A DNA stretch of 64,000 nt from Acidimicrobiales bacterium (GCA_041394265.1 JAWKIO010000005.1:992001-1056000), one strand, 5' to 3'; counted from the first letter of the stretch, positions 8,169-17,673 are shown. The notes: generated by a model from the letters alone, not told the origin. Made by a program: numbers and translations.

Positions 8169-11100
8169 GTGACCGACTATGAGCTGACCGACCGCATCGA
8201 GGCGACCGACCGGACCGTGGCGATGAGCGGCATCCAGGCCGTCATCCGCATCCCGCTCGACCAGATCCGAGCCGACGCGGAGCGAGGGCAGCGCACCGCC
8301 GCCATGATCGCCGGCTATCGCGGCTCACCCGTCGGCGGTATGGATGGTGCCTACGATGCCGATCGAGCTGTGCTCGAGGCCAACAACGTCCGGTTCATCA
8401 GCGGCGTCAACGAAGACCTGGGCGCCACGATCGTCTGGGGCAGCCAGCAAGCGGCACTCGAACCGACCGCACGCTTCGATGGCGTCCTCGGCATGTGGTA
8501 CGGCAAGGGTCCCGGCGTCGACCGCTCCGGCGACGCCCTCCGCCATGCCAACACCTCGGGCGTCGACCACTGCGGTGGCGTGCTCGCAGTGGCTGGTGAC
8601 GATCCTTCCTGCAAGTCCTCCACCATCGCCTCGGCGTCGGAGTGGGCCCTTGCCGACCTCGCCATGCCGACCCTCTACCCAGGATCGGTGCAGGAGGTCC
8701 TCGACTTCGGCCGCTACGGCTACGAACTGTCTCGGTTCTCCGGCAGTTGGGTCGGCTTCAAGATCGTCACCAACGTTGCCGACGCCTTCGCCACGGTCGA
8801 CCCCCACCCGGGCCGACTCACCATCGCGCCGGTCGATCTCGAGTGGCGGCATTCGCAGAGCTCCACGCTCATCGCCCCGTTCTCACTCGAACTCGAGCGC
8901 GAGATGATGGTCAGTCGCCTCGATGCTGCGAAGGCGTTCGTGGCCGCGCAGGGCATCGATCGGATCATCGGTGCGGGCCCAGCCGAACTCGGCATTGTCG
9001 CCGCCGGCTCGATGTACGGCGAACTGCGCGACGCGCTCGGGCGGCTCGGCCTGCGATCCGATGCCGACCTCGCCGCCTCCGGCATCCGCCTCTACAAGCC
9101 GGCCATGATCTGGCCGCTCGAGCCGTCGTCGTTGCGGCGGTTCGCCGAAGGCCTCCGCGAGATCGTCGTCGTCGAGGAGAAGCGATCGTTCATCGAGAGC
9201 CAGATCCGCGACCTCCTCTATGGGCATGCCGACACGCCCGCCGTTCACGGCAAACGCGACGATCGCGGCGAGCTGTTCGCGAGCCACGGAGGCCTGGTTG
9301 CCGATGACCTCGTCGCTCCGCTGCGTCGACGGCTCGAGGTCTTCCTTCCGGCCGACCGGTTGGCGTCCGAGCGGGCACGCATCCCGCTCATCACCGCCGA
9401 GCTCCCCGGCCGTACCGCCCACTTCTGTTCGGGATGCCCGCACAACCGCTCCACGGTCATTCCTGAAGGCTCGGTCGCCCACGGCGGGATCGGCTGCCAC
9501 TCGATGTCGCTCTACATGGAGCGCGGCGTCCACGGTGTCACCCACATGGGCGGCGAGGGTGCGCAGTGGGTCGGCATGTCGCCGTTCGTCGACGACACGC
9601 ACCGCTTCCAATACCTGGGCGACGGCACGCTTGCCCACTCCGGCTCGCTCGCCATCCGCCAGGCCGTCTCCGCCGGCACCACCATCACCTACAAGATCCT
9701 GTACAACGGCACCGTCGCCATGACCGGTGGCCAGGACGCCGCCGGCAACATCGAGGTCCCCGCACTCACGCACTGGCTGGCCGCTGAAGGTGTCGACACG
9801 ACCGTCGTGGTCAGCGACGACCCCAAGCGCTACACCGAGCCGATGGCCAAGGGTGTTCGGGTCGAGCACCGCGACCAGCTCGACGCCGTGCAACGTGAGC
9901 TTCGCGAGATCGAAGGCGTCACCGTGCTGATCTACGACCAGGGATGCGCCGCCGAACTCCGGCGTGATCGCAAACGGGGACTGGTCGCGACCCCGACCAC
10001 TCGTGTGGTGATCAACGAAGCCATCTGCGAGGGCTGTGGCGACTGCGGCGAGGTGTCGAACTGCGCCAGCGTGCACCCGGTACAGACCCCGTTCGGCCGC
10101 AAGACCCAGATCCATCAGGAGTCATGCAACTACGACCTGACCTGTCTCAACGGCAACTGCCCGGCCTTCGTCACGATCGAGATCGACCCCGACGCACCGC
10201 CGACGACCCCTCGTCGAGGCGGCTCGCCGGCCAGGGTCGCCGACGGCGAGCTGCCGCCTGAACCCGCGATCCCCGATTCGGCCGACGTGCTGCTCATCGG
10301 CATCGGTGGCACGGGTGTCGTCACGGTGAGCCAGGTGCTCGCCACCGCCGCCATGCTCGACGGCAAACACTCCAACGGCCTGGATCAAACCGGGCTCGCA
10401 CAAAAGGGCGGGCCGGTCGTCTCGAACGTGAGGATCACCGCCGACGACCCCGCATCGGCGGATACGTCGGGTGCCAGCGCATCGAATCGGGTCGACACTG
10501 CCGATGCCATGTTGGTGTTCGACCTCGTCGCTGCATCGAAGAACCTCGACCGGGCCAGCGAAGACCGCACTCGCGCCATCATCTCGACCGGCCTCATCCC
10601 GACCGGTGCCATGGTGTCGGGGCGAGGCGACGAGACCTTCCCGGCGCTCGAGCGTTTCCGCTCCGTCGTCGAGGCCGCCACGCTCGACAGCCTCTGGCTC
10701 GATACCGCCGGCATCGCCCGCCGACAGTGGTCGTCACAGCCCGCAGCGAACGTGCTGGTGCTCGGTCTCGCCTACCAGCAGGGCCTGCTGCCGGTGTCGA
10801 GCGCAAGCCTCGAGCGAGCGATCGAGCTCAATGGTGTCGCCGTTGCCACCAACCTGGAAGCGTTCCGCCTCGGTCGCCGCATCGCTGCCGACCCCAGCCT
10901 TCTCGAGGCGCTCGACGTCGACGACGCCACCGTCGCCGTCCCGCCACCGCTCGACTCGATGGCCGCCGACCTCGGTGTCGATCCGGCGCTGTCCGACATC
11001 CTGGCGTGGCGGATCCCCGAACTGATCGAGTGGCAAGACGCCGCCTACGCCGAGAGCTACGTGGCGAAGATCCGTGAGGTGCGCACGCTCGAGGCCGGGC

Positions 11101-11588
11101 TCGTGGGATCGAGGACCGAGCTGAGTCAGGCGGTGGCCCGCCATCTCTACAAGTTCATGGCCTACAAGGACGAGTACGAGGTGGCTCGGTTGGCCCTCCG
11201 GTTCGACCAGGAGTCCAGCGGCATCGCCGGATCCATGAGCTACCAGCTCAAGCCGCCCACCATGAAGGCAGTCGGCTACGACAAGAAGGTGGCCGTTCCC
11301 GAGGCGGCAGGCCGGGCGATGTTCAAGGGCATCCTGCGCACCAAGAAGCTGCGGGGCACCCGACTCGATCCGTTCGGCCGGACCGAGGAGCGGCGAACCG
11401 AACGTGCCCTCATCGGCGAATACACCGAACTCGTCGATCTCCTGCTCGGCGATCTCACCGCCGATTCCTACGAACGAGCGGTCGAGATTGCGTCGCTCGC
11501 CGACATGGTCCGAGGGTTCGACACCGTGAAGCTCGCCAACGTCCGGCGCTATCGAGCAGCGGTGGCCGAGCGGCTCGCCCGACCGTGA
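8169..11588 (+). CDS. Indolepyruvate ferredoxin oxidoreductase family protein, alpha-beta-gamma fusion
   Basis: A 1139-residue fused 2-oxoacid:ferredoxin oxidoreductase starting at GTG 8169. The N-terminal pyrimidine-binding part has 'GYRGSPVGGMDG'; near residue 420 is CSGCPHN, followed by 'GGIGCHSM' and the TPP-binding 'LGDGTLAHSG...NGTVAMTGGQ' region (about 480-520). Residues about 618-665 carry two clustered cysteine sets (ICEGCGDCGEVSNC and later CNYDLTCLNGNC) for Fe-S centres. From about 705 the gamma domain begins with GIGGTGVV and 'LDQTGLAQKGGPV', and the last 230 residues are the DUF6537-type extension. These enzymes convert aryl- or branched-chain 2-oxo acids to acyl-CoA, CO2 and reduced ferredoxin. 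The single-polypeptide form is typical of aerobic bacteria. No strong ribosome site is seen. Confidence 0.93.
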   Translation: MTDYELTDRIEATDRTVAMSGIQAVIRIPLDQIRADAERGQRTAAMIAGYRGSPVGGMDGAYDADRAVLEANNVRFISGVNEDLGATIVWGSQQAALEPTARFDGVLGMWYGKGPGVDRSGDALRHANTSGVDHCGGVLAVAGDDPSCKSSTIASASEWALADLAMPTLYPGSVQEVLDFGRYGYELSRFSGSWVGFKIVTNVADAFATVDPHPGRLTIAPVDLEWRHSQSSTLIAPFSLELEREMMVSRLDAAKAFVAAQGIDRIIGAGPAELGIVAAGSMYGELRDALGRLGLRSDADLAASGIRLYKPAMIWPLEPSSLRRFAEGLREIVVVEEKRSFIESQIRDLLYGHADTPAVHGKRDDRGELFASHGGLVADDLVAPLRRRLEVFLPADRLASERARIPLITAELPGRTAHFCSGCPHNRSTVIPEGSVAHGGIGCHSMSLYMERGVHGVTHMGGEGAQWVGMSPFVDDTHRFQYLGDGTLAHSGSLAIRQAVSAGTTITYKILYNGTVAMTGGQDAAGNIEVPALTHWLAAEGVDTTVVVSDDPKRYTEPMAKGVRVEHRDQLDAVQRELREIEGVTVLIYDQGCAAELRRDRKRGLVATPTTRVVINEAICEGCGDCGEVSNCASVHPVQTPFGRKTQIHQESCNYDLTCLNGNCPAFVTIEIDPDAPPTTPRRGGSPARVADGELPPEPAIPDSADVLLIGIGGTGVVTVSQVLATAAMLDGKHSNGLDQTGLAQKGGPVVSNVRITADDPASADTSGASASNRVDTADAMLVFDLVAASKNLDRASEDRTRAIISTGLIPTGAMVSGRGDETFPALERFRSVVEAATLDSLWLDTAGIARRQWSSQPAANVLVLGLAYQQGLLPVSSASLERAIELNGVAVATNLEAFRLGRRIAADPSLLEALDVDDATVAVPPPLDSMAADLGVDPALSDILAWRIPELIEWQDAAYAESYVAKIREVRTLEAGLVGSRTELSQAVARHLYKFMAYKDEYEVARLALRFDQESSGIAGSMSYQLKPPTMKAVGYDKKVAVPEAAGRAMFKGILRTKKLRGTRLDPFGRTEERRTERALIGEYTELVDLLLGDLTADSYERAVEIASLADMVRGFDTVKLANVRRYRAAVAERLARP

Positions 11589-11594
11589 CCGGCC

Positions 11595-11615
11595 GGGGTC
11601 GGGTTCATCGACCCC
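11595..11615. terminator. Hairpin between convergent genes
   Basis: A perfect 7-bp stem (GGGGTCG / CGACCCC) with a 7-nt loop sits between the oxidoreductase stop (11588) and the stop of the DUF4214 gene (11605). Position suggests a shared bidirectional terminator; no T-run is present. Confidence 0.45.
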
Positions 11616-12570
11616 AGTCGGCGAACCCGATCTCAGCGCCACCGTCGACGGCGGCCAGCAGCGACGAGGCATCGTCGACCGGCGCACCGGTACGAGCGAA
11701 CACCCCGAAGCCATCGGTGTAGGGCGAACGATCGGGGGCGTGCGGGGCGTCGTAGAACACGGCGGTCCAGAACACGTCGTTGCGGTCGGGCAACTCGATG
11801 ATGAGCGAGCGTCCGCCGATCACCGCGATTTCCATGTTCCAGTAGATCGAGTAGCTCGAGGCGTCGAGCTGGTGGTAGTCGTCCATCAGTGTGCCGCCGG
11901 GTGTCTCGACGCCCATGCGGTAGCTGACGGGTTCGCCTGCGTCGTTCCAGATCATCAGGTCGGCAAAGGCGGTCTGCTGTTCGGGCGTCACGATGACCGG
12001 TCCGTTGCCGCAGGCGAACTGGAGGGGACGTCCGTACCACTGGAGGTACCCGGCGAGCGGAGGCCAGGTGTCGGTCAGCGCCACGTACTCGGCCGATTCG
12101 CTGAAGGCGATCATCACCGCGCCCCGGGAGTAGCCGGTGTCGAGCGAGCCGACCCAGTGGTCGTAGCCCGCCTGGTCGGGTTCGCGCCCCATCACGTTGT
12201 TGTAGACCAGCCGCACGAAGTCGCCATTGCTCAGCGGCCCGTAGGTCGCACGGAACTCGTCGGAGAGCACGAAGTCGTTGGCGATCGTCTCGAGATTGGT
12301 GGTGGGGGCGACGTAGACCTCCATCCAGTACTGCCACCCGACGGCATCGGGCTCCCGTCCGAAGAATGCCCGGTAGAGCCGGTACACCGAGTCGGTCATC
12401 TCCGGACATGGCGAGGCAAAGAGGTCGCCGTTGTCGGTCGCCACTTCCACCGCCGGATCGTTGACCGTCGGCGGATCGAGCGCTGCGGCCGGACCGAGCG
12501 TTGCCAGCGCCAGCACGGGGCTGAGAGCGGCGGCAGTGAGGGTGCGACGGAGGCGGAGCCGAGTGGTCAT
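11605..12570 (-). CDS. Secreted DUF4214 domain protein
   Basis: A 321-residue protein with a cleavable signal peptide (RLRLRRTLTAAALSPVLALATLG then AAALD). Residues about 55-150 contain two DUF4214-type repeats, 'LYRAFFGREPDAVGWQYW' and 'VYNNVMGREPDQAGYDHW', each followed by 'SDEFRATYG' or 'SESAEY'. DUF4214 repeats occur in exported and S-layer-like proteins and are thought to be structural. The C-terminal half ('PVSYRMGVETPGG', 'WNMEIAVIGGRSLIIELP', 'DVFWTAVFYD') is unassigned. Export to the surface or medium is inferred. The gene reads convergently into the oxidoreductase gene and is divergent from the MBL gene. Confidence 0.82.
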   Translation of the reverse strand: MTTRLRLRRTLTAAALSPVLALATLGPAAALDPPTVNDPAVEVATDNGDLFASPCPEMTDSVYRLYRAFFGREPDAVGWQYWMEVYVAPTTNLETIANDFVLSDEFRATYGPLSNGDFVRLVYNNVMGREPDQAGYDHWVGSLDTGYSRGAVMIAFSESAEYVALTDTWPPLAGYLQWYGRPLQFACGNGPVIVTPEQQTAFADLMIWNDAGEPVSYRMGVETPGGTLMDDYHQLDASSYSIYWNMEIAVIGGRSLIIELPDRNDVFWTAVFYDAPHAPDRSPYTDGFGVFARTGAPVDDASSLLAAVDGGAEIGFADWGR

Positions 12571-12625
12571 GGACTCCAGCGTGCACCAGTTGCAACCCTC
12601 GGCAACATGGGCAGGGCGCCTCGGA

Positions 12626-12686
12626 ATGGGCCCAATGGCCCATGGTGGTGCGAGGCGGAATCACATGGTGTACAATTGTCCGTACA
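12626..12686. promoter_or_regulatory. Palindromes in the gap between DUF4214 and MBL genes
   Basis: Two inverted repeats lie in the 212-base divergent gap. At 12626-12643 a 7-bp stem (ATGGGCC / GGCCCAT) with a 4-base loop. At 12669-12686 the AT-rich sequence TGTACAATTGTCCGTACA, whose outer 5 bases are inverted and which contains a TACAAT that could be a -10 element. In GC-rich surroundings the second block stands out as a likely promoter/operator for one or both genes. No regulator can be named. Confidence 0.35.
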
Positions 12687-12782
12687 TTCAAACAACTGGC
12701 CGACACGATCGGTGGCTCGACGCCGAACCTCTCGATCGAAGACCCATCGATACCCAAGCGAACACCGAACAGGGAGCGAAGC

Positions 12783-14162
12783 ATGAAGTTCACGCAGTAC
12801 TACCTCGACTGCCTCTCACAGGCCTCCTATCTCATCGGCGATGAGACCACCGGACGGGCCGTGGTGGTCGACCCCCGCCGCGACATCGATGAATACGTCA
12901 ACGATGCGGCGGCCGCCGGCCTCACGATCGAGCTCATCCTCGAGACCCACTTCCATGCCGACTTCCTCTCCGGCCACCTCGAGCTGGCCGAAGCCACCGG
13001 GGCCGAGATCGGCTTCTCGTCGGTGGCCTCACCCGAGTTCGCTTTCCGCCCCCTGGGCGACGGTGAGCGCATCTCGCTCGGCGACGTCCAGATCGAGATT
13101 CTCCACACCCCCGGCCACACCCCGGAATCGATCAGCATCGTGGTCTACGAACACGCCGATGACACCGTGCCCTACGGCGTCCTCACCGGCGACACGCTCT
13201 TCATCGGCGACGTCGGCCGTCCCGACCTGCTCGCCTCGATCGGCTTCACTCGCGACGAGCTCGCCGACAAGCTCTACGACAGCCTCCACACCAAGTTGCT
13301 CCCCCTCCCCGATGCCACCCGGGTGTTCCCCGGCCACGGCGCCGGCTCGGCGTGCGGCAAGAACCTGTCGACCGAGACCCAGTCGACGATCGGCGAACAG
13401 CGAAGCAACAACTACGCGCTGCTCGCTCCCGACAAGAAGACCTTCGTCGATCTCGTCACCGAGGGCCAGCCACCGGCACCGGACTACTTCGTCTACGACG
13501 CCATCCTCAACCGCAAGGAACGTCCGCTGCTCGACGAGACCTCGATGCCGACGGCGCTGACGCTGGCCGAGGTCGAGAACAAGGTCGCCCGCGGCGCCCT
13601 CCTCCTCGACGGCCGCGACCCCGAAGAGTTCGCCCGAGGTCATCTCGCCGGCTCCATCAATGTCGGGCTCAATGGCCGCTACGCCGAATTCGCGGGCTCC
13701 GTCGTGCCGAGCGACGCCGACATCGTGCTCGTGGTCGACGAGGGCTTCGAGATCGAAGCTCGGAACCGTCTGGCCCGTATCGGGTTCGACAAGGTGGTCG
13801 GCTACCTCGCCCAGCCCCTCCGGGTGATGGTCGAGAACCCGGGCATGGTCGAGCAGGCGTCACGCCTCACCCGTTCGGAGTACGAAGAGCGGGCCGCTGC
13901 GCTCGACAATCTCCAGATCGTCGATGTGCGCAATCCCGGCGAGCACGCACTCGGCTCGCTCGCTGGGGCCACGCTCATTCCCGTCGGTCAGTTGCCGAGC
14001 ATGGTCGACCAGCTCGACCCCAACCGTCCGACCGTCGTGTTCTGCGCCGGTGGATACCGGTCCTCGGTGGCGGCGAGCGTGCTTCGTCAAGCCGGATTCA
14101 GCGATGTCTCCGACATCATCGGTGGCTACAGCGCCTGGCTTCCCGCCGAGGCGAACGCCTGA
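12783..14162 (+). CDS. MBL-fold hydrolase with two rhodanese domains (persulfide dioxygenase-like)
   Basis: A 459-residue protein. The N-terminal metallo-beta-lactamase domain (residues 1-240) has the ETHFHADFLSGH motif (H56, H58, D60, H65), 'HTPGHTPES' and 'VFPGHGAGSACG', as in ETHE1/BigR-linked persulfide dioxygenases. Two rhodanese modules follow (about 255-345 and 360-455). Only the second has a catalytic-loop cysteine (VVFCAGGYRSS, about residue 420); the first has VVDEG at that place and is probably inactive. The family oxidises glutathione or other low-molecular-weight persulfides and transfers sulfane sulfur, linked to sulfide detoxification. The ATG at 12783 follows AGGGAGCGAAGC. An AT-rich palindrome upstream may control it. 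Confidence 0.92.
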   Translation: MKFTQYYLDCLSQASYLIGDETTGRAVVVDPRRDIDEYVNDAAAAGLTIELILETHFHADFLSGHLELAEATGAEIGFSSVASPEFAFRPLGDGERISLGDVQIEILHTPGHTPESISIVVYEHADDTVPYGVLTGDTLFIGDVGRPDLLASIGFTRDELADKLYDSLHTKLLPLPDATRVFPGHGAGSACGKNLSTETQSTIGEQRSNNYALLAPDKKTFVDLVTEGQPPAPDYFVYDAILNRKERPLLDETSMPTALTLAEVENKVARGALLLDGRDPEEFARGHLAGSINVGLNGRYAEFAGSVVPSDADIVLVVDEGFEIEARNRLARIGFDKVVGYLAQPLRVMVENPGMVEQASRLTRSEYEERAAALDNLQIVDVRNPGEHALGSLAGATLIPVGQLPSMVDQLDPNRPTVVFCAGGYRSSVAASVLRQAGFSDVSDIIGGYSAWLPAEANA

Positions 14163-14193
14163 CGGTCGCGACCCCCTGACCGATCTGTCACCT

Positions 14194-14229
14194 GGTGGTT
14201 CACCGGCGTAGGCTTGCCGGTGAACCACC
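14194..14229. terminator. Strong 14-bp hairpin downstream of the MBL/rhodanese gene
   Basis: A perfect 14-bp stem (GGTGGTTCACCGGC and its complement) with an 8-nt loop begins 32 bases after the MBL stop and precedes the next small gene. It has no T-tract, so it may terminate transcription or be a leader hairpin for the gene at 14265. Confidence 0.65.
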
Positions 14230-14264
14230 GAACACTGCAGATGCCGACGAATGGAGATGACGGA

Positions 14265-14537
14265 ATGACCGATCCAGCCAACGAGGACGGCACGCTCGCT
14301 CACCATCTGACCCAGTTGGCGGCGAGCGCCGACGACCTCTCTGCGTTCCTGAGCCAGGAGCACCACGGCGATATCCATCCCGAGGCGCTCGCCAAGTCCG
14401 AGCACCTGTCCACCAGTCTCAAAGAGGTCATCCATGCGCTCACCGAACACGAGCACTTGGCCATGAGCGCCGACGACGTGTGGAAGATGCTCACGGTCAA
14501 GCACAACGAAAGCCATCCCGGCGGCGCCATCACCTGA
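14265..14537 (+). CDS. Small acidic hypothetical protein
   Basis: A 90-residue, soluble, helix-predicted protein (MTDPANEDGTLAHHLTQL...) rich in His, Asp and Glu, with no membrane span or recognised domain. ATG 14265 follows GGAGATGACGGA; an earlier in-frame ATG at 14241 is possible. It sits between a strong hairpin and the downstream propeller-like gene (32-base gap), so it may be co-transcribed with that gene. Function unknown. Confidence 0.65.
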   Translation: MTDPANEDGTLAHHLTQLAASADDLSAFLSQEHHGDIHPEALAKSEHLSTSLKEVIHALTEHEHLAMSADDVWKMLTVKHNESHPGGAIT

Positions 14538-14568
14538 GCGCGCCTCGTCGCTCGAGGAACGACGAGTC

Positions 14569-15492
14569 ATGGCCTTGCGCCGCACCCACTTGATCGACGC
14601 CTCGAGTCATCCAAGCATCGGCGAGAACATCCAGGGGCCGAGCATGATTCGCGTCCCGGCGTGGGTCGAAGACCGGCTCGGCGCCATCTACCTGTACTTC
14701 GCCGATCACAAGGGCAGCTACATCCGGCTGGCGTACGCCGATGATCCGGCCGGCCCCTGGACCGTGTACGCGCCGGGGTCGCTTCACCTGGCCGACTCCG
14801 GCTTCCCGGTGACACCGCCAACCGCCACCGACGAGCAGATGGCGGCGATCGAGGCGCGTTACGCCCGGCTCGGACTGCTGCACGATGTGCGAACCGAGGT
14901 CACCACACCACACATCGCGTCGCCCGATGTCCACATCCGAGGGCGACAGTTCGTGATGTACTTCCACGGACTCGAGGGCCTCGCCCGCCAGGTCACCCGA
15001 CGGGCGGTCTCCCACAACGGGATCGACTTCGTGGCCGAGCCGGCAACGCTCGAGCGCACATACCTCAGGGTCTTCGACGTCGACGGCGCCACCTACGGGC
15101 TGGCCATGCCCGGCCAGCTCTACCGGCTCCCCGAGGGTCGGATCGACATCGCCGAGGTCGGGCCAATGCTCTTCGAACCCGACATGCGCCACTGCGCCGT
15201 TCGTGTGGTCCCCGGAGCCGTCGAGGTGTTCTGGACTCGAGTGGGCGACGCACCCGAACGGATCCTCCGGTCGGTCATCGACACGACGGTGCCGTGGACG
15301 CAGTGGCGTGAGGGCCCGGCCACCGAGGTGATCCGTCCGGTCGAAGCCTGGGAGGGCGCCGACGAGCCGGTCGAGCCCTCACGCCGGAGCGTGGCGTACG
15401 GCCTCGTGAATCAGTTGCGCGATCCGGCAGTGTTCGAGGACCTGCTCCTCTACGCCTTCGGCGGTGAGTCCGGGATCGCCCTACTCCACTGA
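14569..15492 (+). CDS. Five-bladed-propeller-like (glycoside hydrolase-type) hypothetical protein
   Basis: A 307-residue cytosolic protein without a signal peptide. It contains blade-type sequences seen in GH43/GH32-like propellers: 'SMIRVPAWV', 'GAIYLYFADHKGSYIRLAYADDPAGPW', 'HIASPDVHIRGRQFVMYFHG', 'RQVTRRAVSHNGIDF'. Whether it is catalytic is unclear, since I cannot assign the acidic triad with confidence. Related proteins are often annotated only as hypothetical or glycosyl-hydrolase-like. It converges with the hotdog-like gene, stops separated by 4 bases. Confidence 0.65.
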   Translation: MALRRTHLIDASSHPSIGENIQGPSMIRVPAWVEDRLGAIYLYFADHKGSYIRLAYADDPAGPWTVYAPGSLHLADSGFPVTPPTATDEQMAAIEARYARLGLLHDVRTEVTTPHIASPDVHIRGRQFVMYFHGLEGLARQVTRRAVSHNGIDFVAEPATLERTYLRVFDVDGATYGLAMPGQLYRLPEGRIDIAEVGPMLFEPDMRHCAVRVVPGAVEVFWTRVGDAPERILRSVIDTTVPWTQWREGPATEVIRPVEAWEGADEPVEPSRRSVAYGLVNQLRDPAVFEDLLLYAFGGESGIALLH

Positions 15493-15496
15493 TCGC

Positions 15497-16441
15497 TCAG
15501 CGATCACTCGGGTAGTCGGCGTAGGAGGCCTTGAACACGCCCTGGTGGAGGAGCACCCTGGCAACCAGGTTGTCGGTCTCGTCGTCGGTCAACGTGGTCA
15601 GTGTCCAGTACGACTCGGTGCGCCGACTCTGCCCGAGCGCCACGACCTCGCGTTCGACGCGGTACGGGTGGTCGCGGAAGACCGGTCCGGCGACCATCTG
15701 GACTTCGAGATCGATGAAGAGTCCCACCGACGGCTGGCGGGTTTTGAACCCCACTCGCTTCGAGCCCGAGTGCGTGATCACACTCATCATCTCGATCGGG
15801 ATGATGGGCCGCCCCCATGGATTGTCGTCGGCACCGGACTCGTACCACCGCATCGGCTCGGTGATCTTGTCGAGCTTCTGGCGGAGGGAGAACGGGTAGA
15901 GGTTGCCCAGATGGTCATCGACGCCGATGCGAATGGTCTCGGCCTCCTCACCCCGCTGGCCGACGCTGATCTGATCGATGATGTAGAGATCGCCGGGCGG
16001 GCTGGATTGGACTTTGGCCAGTCGTGTCGCCAGCGCCGTTCCGGACTCCGCTCCGTCGATCGAGCCGAGGCCGTCGATCGATGCCGTGCCTTCGAGCACC
16101 GGCGTGCCGTCGGCCTTCTCGGCGTACAGCTTGGCCGTCGTGGCACCGGGTCCGTCGATCGACACCGAGGCGGTCACCTCCTCGCCCTCCACCACCATCG
16201 TGAGGAAGTGCGAGCTGAGCGTGCCCCGCTCGAACCAGCGGCTGCCCCACAACGACGCGAGCATCGGATCGAACTGGCTGAAGTGGGTCGGCCCTTCGAT
16301 TGGCGCACCGGGCAGCCCGAGCTTCTCGGCCGTCTCGTCGTCGTGCACACTCAGATGCCCGTCATAGGTCTGCCCGGCGAGCATCTGCTTCGGGGCTCTG
16401 GCCGGTCCGGTGAGGGTGATGGGGGTCGACGAGATCAGCAT
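15497..16441 (-). CDS. Probable double-hotdog (MaoC/FAS1-like) protein
   Basis: A 314-residue soluble protein. The N-terminal 150 residues look like a hotdog thioesterase/dehydratase domain: 'MLAGQTYDGHLSVHD', 'GLPGAPIEGPTHFSQFDPML', 'GTLSSHFLTMVVEGEEVTASV', 'LEGTASI'. The second half ('HLGNLYPFSLRQKLDKITEPMRWYESG', 'EMMSVITHSGSKRVGF') may be a second diverged hotdog. Known members act on acyl-CoA or acyl-ACP, but no catalytic Asp/His pair can be assigned safely. ATG 16441 begins 14 bases after the stop of the upstream MFS gene (16456), so the two may form an operon; an upstream in-frame GTG would overlap that gene. Confidence 0.55.
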   Translation of the reverse strand: MLISSTPITLTGPARAPKQMLAGQTYDGHLSVHDDETAEKLGLPGAPIEGPTHFSQFDPMLASLWGSRWFERGTLSSHFLTMVVEGEEVTASVSIDGPGATTAKLYAEKADGTPVLEGTASIDGLGSIDGAESGTALATRLAKVQSSPPGDLYIIDQISVGQRGEEAETIRIGVDDHLGNLYPFSLRQKLDKITEPMRWYESGADDNPWGRPIIPIEMMSVITHSGSKRVGFKTRQPSVGLFIDLEVQMVAGPVFRDHPYRVEREVVALGQSRRTESYWTLTTLTDDETDNLVARVLLHQGVFKASYADYPSDR

Positions 16442-16455
16442 GAGCGGACCATAGA

Positions 16456-17673
16456 TCACCACGACCGCTCGGCTCGAAGCGCCAGGACCGACGCACCGAT
16501 GAACAGCACCACCGAGCACGACATTGCCAGCGACACGTTCGTGAGTGCGGCGAGGCTCCCGAGGATGATCCCTCCGCCGATCTCTCCCGTCGCCTCGGCC
16601 TGGCCGACGAACGAATGGATCGTTGCTCGATGGCTGCTCTCGGCGTGCGCGTTGGTCCAGGCCACGGTCACCGGCCCGGCCGCATTGCGGAAGGCTCCCT
16701 GGAGGACGAGGCCGACGGCGGCCACCGGCAGCACCGGCACGACGGCGAGCAGGGCGATCGACGCACCGGCGAGCGCCAGCAGCACGCCCAAACCGGTGGC
16801 GAGGCGACGCTCGGACAGCCGGTTGCGGGACAACCACAGTGCGAACCCGGCCAGTGCCGACTGAAGCGCGGCGATGACGGCGACGGCCGCGATCTCGTTG
16901 GTGTCGGCGGACAGGCCAACCTGGTCGAGGCGACGCAAATCGAGGCGATCGACGGCTTCGGAAGCCACACCGATCATGATCATCACGACGAGCAAGACGC
17001 GCAGGGCCGGCACCCGCCTCGCCGCCACCGTTCCCAGTCGGAATGTGTCGCGCATGTCTGCCAACCCCTCCGAGATGCTGCTCCGAGATCCACCGGCGCT
17101 CTGGCGACGGGAGAAGCCGTGTTCGGGCATGACCACGGCCAGCCCGACACCCCAGATCAGCGTCACGGCTCCGGCGATGACGATCGTCGTTGTCAGCGAC
17201 GTCAAGAGCGACAGGGCAGCACCACCGCCGATACCCACCACGGCCGCCAGCATCTGCCATCGACCCCGCTGCAGCACGAGCGGCTCGGCCTCGGCCGCCG
17301 AGCCGATCTCATCGGTGATCCAGGCCGTCTCGGCTCCGCTCTGGAACGTGTAGCCGAACCCGAACAGCATTTGCGTGGCAAGAAGCGCCGGGAACCCCGA
17401 CACCGAACCGGCGACGATCTCGGCACCACCGATCAGCAAGAACGACAGCACGACCGAGAGCTTCCGGCTCACCACGTCGGCGACGACACCGGTGGGAACT
17501 TCCGACACGAGGATGGTGAGTTCCATCGCCGTGCCGAGGAGCACGAGCTGCAGCGGTGGCAGCGCCAGGTCGATGGCCACACGAATGGCGAGCGCGGTCC
17601 AGTACGCCCGCATCATCGCGACGAAGATCACCCCATTCGCCAGATAGATCAGGCGCGGGTCACGGGCCCTCAT
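16456..17673 (-). CDS. MFS transporter
   Basis: A 405-residue polytopic membrane protein with about 11-12 hydrophobic segments. The MFS pattern is visible in 'SEVPTGVVADVVSRKLSVVLSF' (loop 2-3 motif A-like, G-x-x-x-D-x-x-x-R-K) and in the pseudo-repeat of the two halves around a hydrophilic central loop ('GFSRRQSAGGSRSSISEGLADMRDTF'). This subgroup resembles small drug/sugar efflux carriers, substrate unknown. ATG 17673 was chosen because the upstream extension is arginine-rich and not membrane-like. It is followed by the hotdog-like gene 14 bases downstream. Confidence 0.85.
   Translation of the reverse strand: MRARDPRLIYLANGVIFVAMMRAYWTALAIRVAIDLALPPLQLVLLGTAMELTILVSEVPTGVVADVVSRKLSVVLSFLLIGGAEIVAGSVSGFPALLATQMLFGFGYTFQSGAETAWITDEIGSAAEAEPLVLQRGRWQMLAAVVGIGGGAALSLLTSLTTTIVIAGAVTLIWGVGLAVVMPEHGFSRRQSAGGSRSSISEGLADMRDTFRLGTVAARRVPALRVLLVVMIMIGVASEAVDRLDLRRLDQVGLSADTNEIAAVAVIAALQSALAGFALWLSRNRLSERRLATGLGVLLALAGASIALLAVVPVLPVAAVGLVLQGAFRNAAGPVTVAWTNAHAESSHRATIHSFVGQAEATGEIGGGIILGSLAALTNVSLAMSCSVVLFIGASVLALRAERSW

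Noticed and set aside
15464..16864. Plus-strand frame of 466 codons
   Set aside because: Antisense to the hotdog-like and MFS genes, which have recognisable motifs; the plus frame has none.
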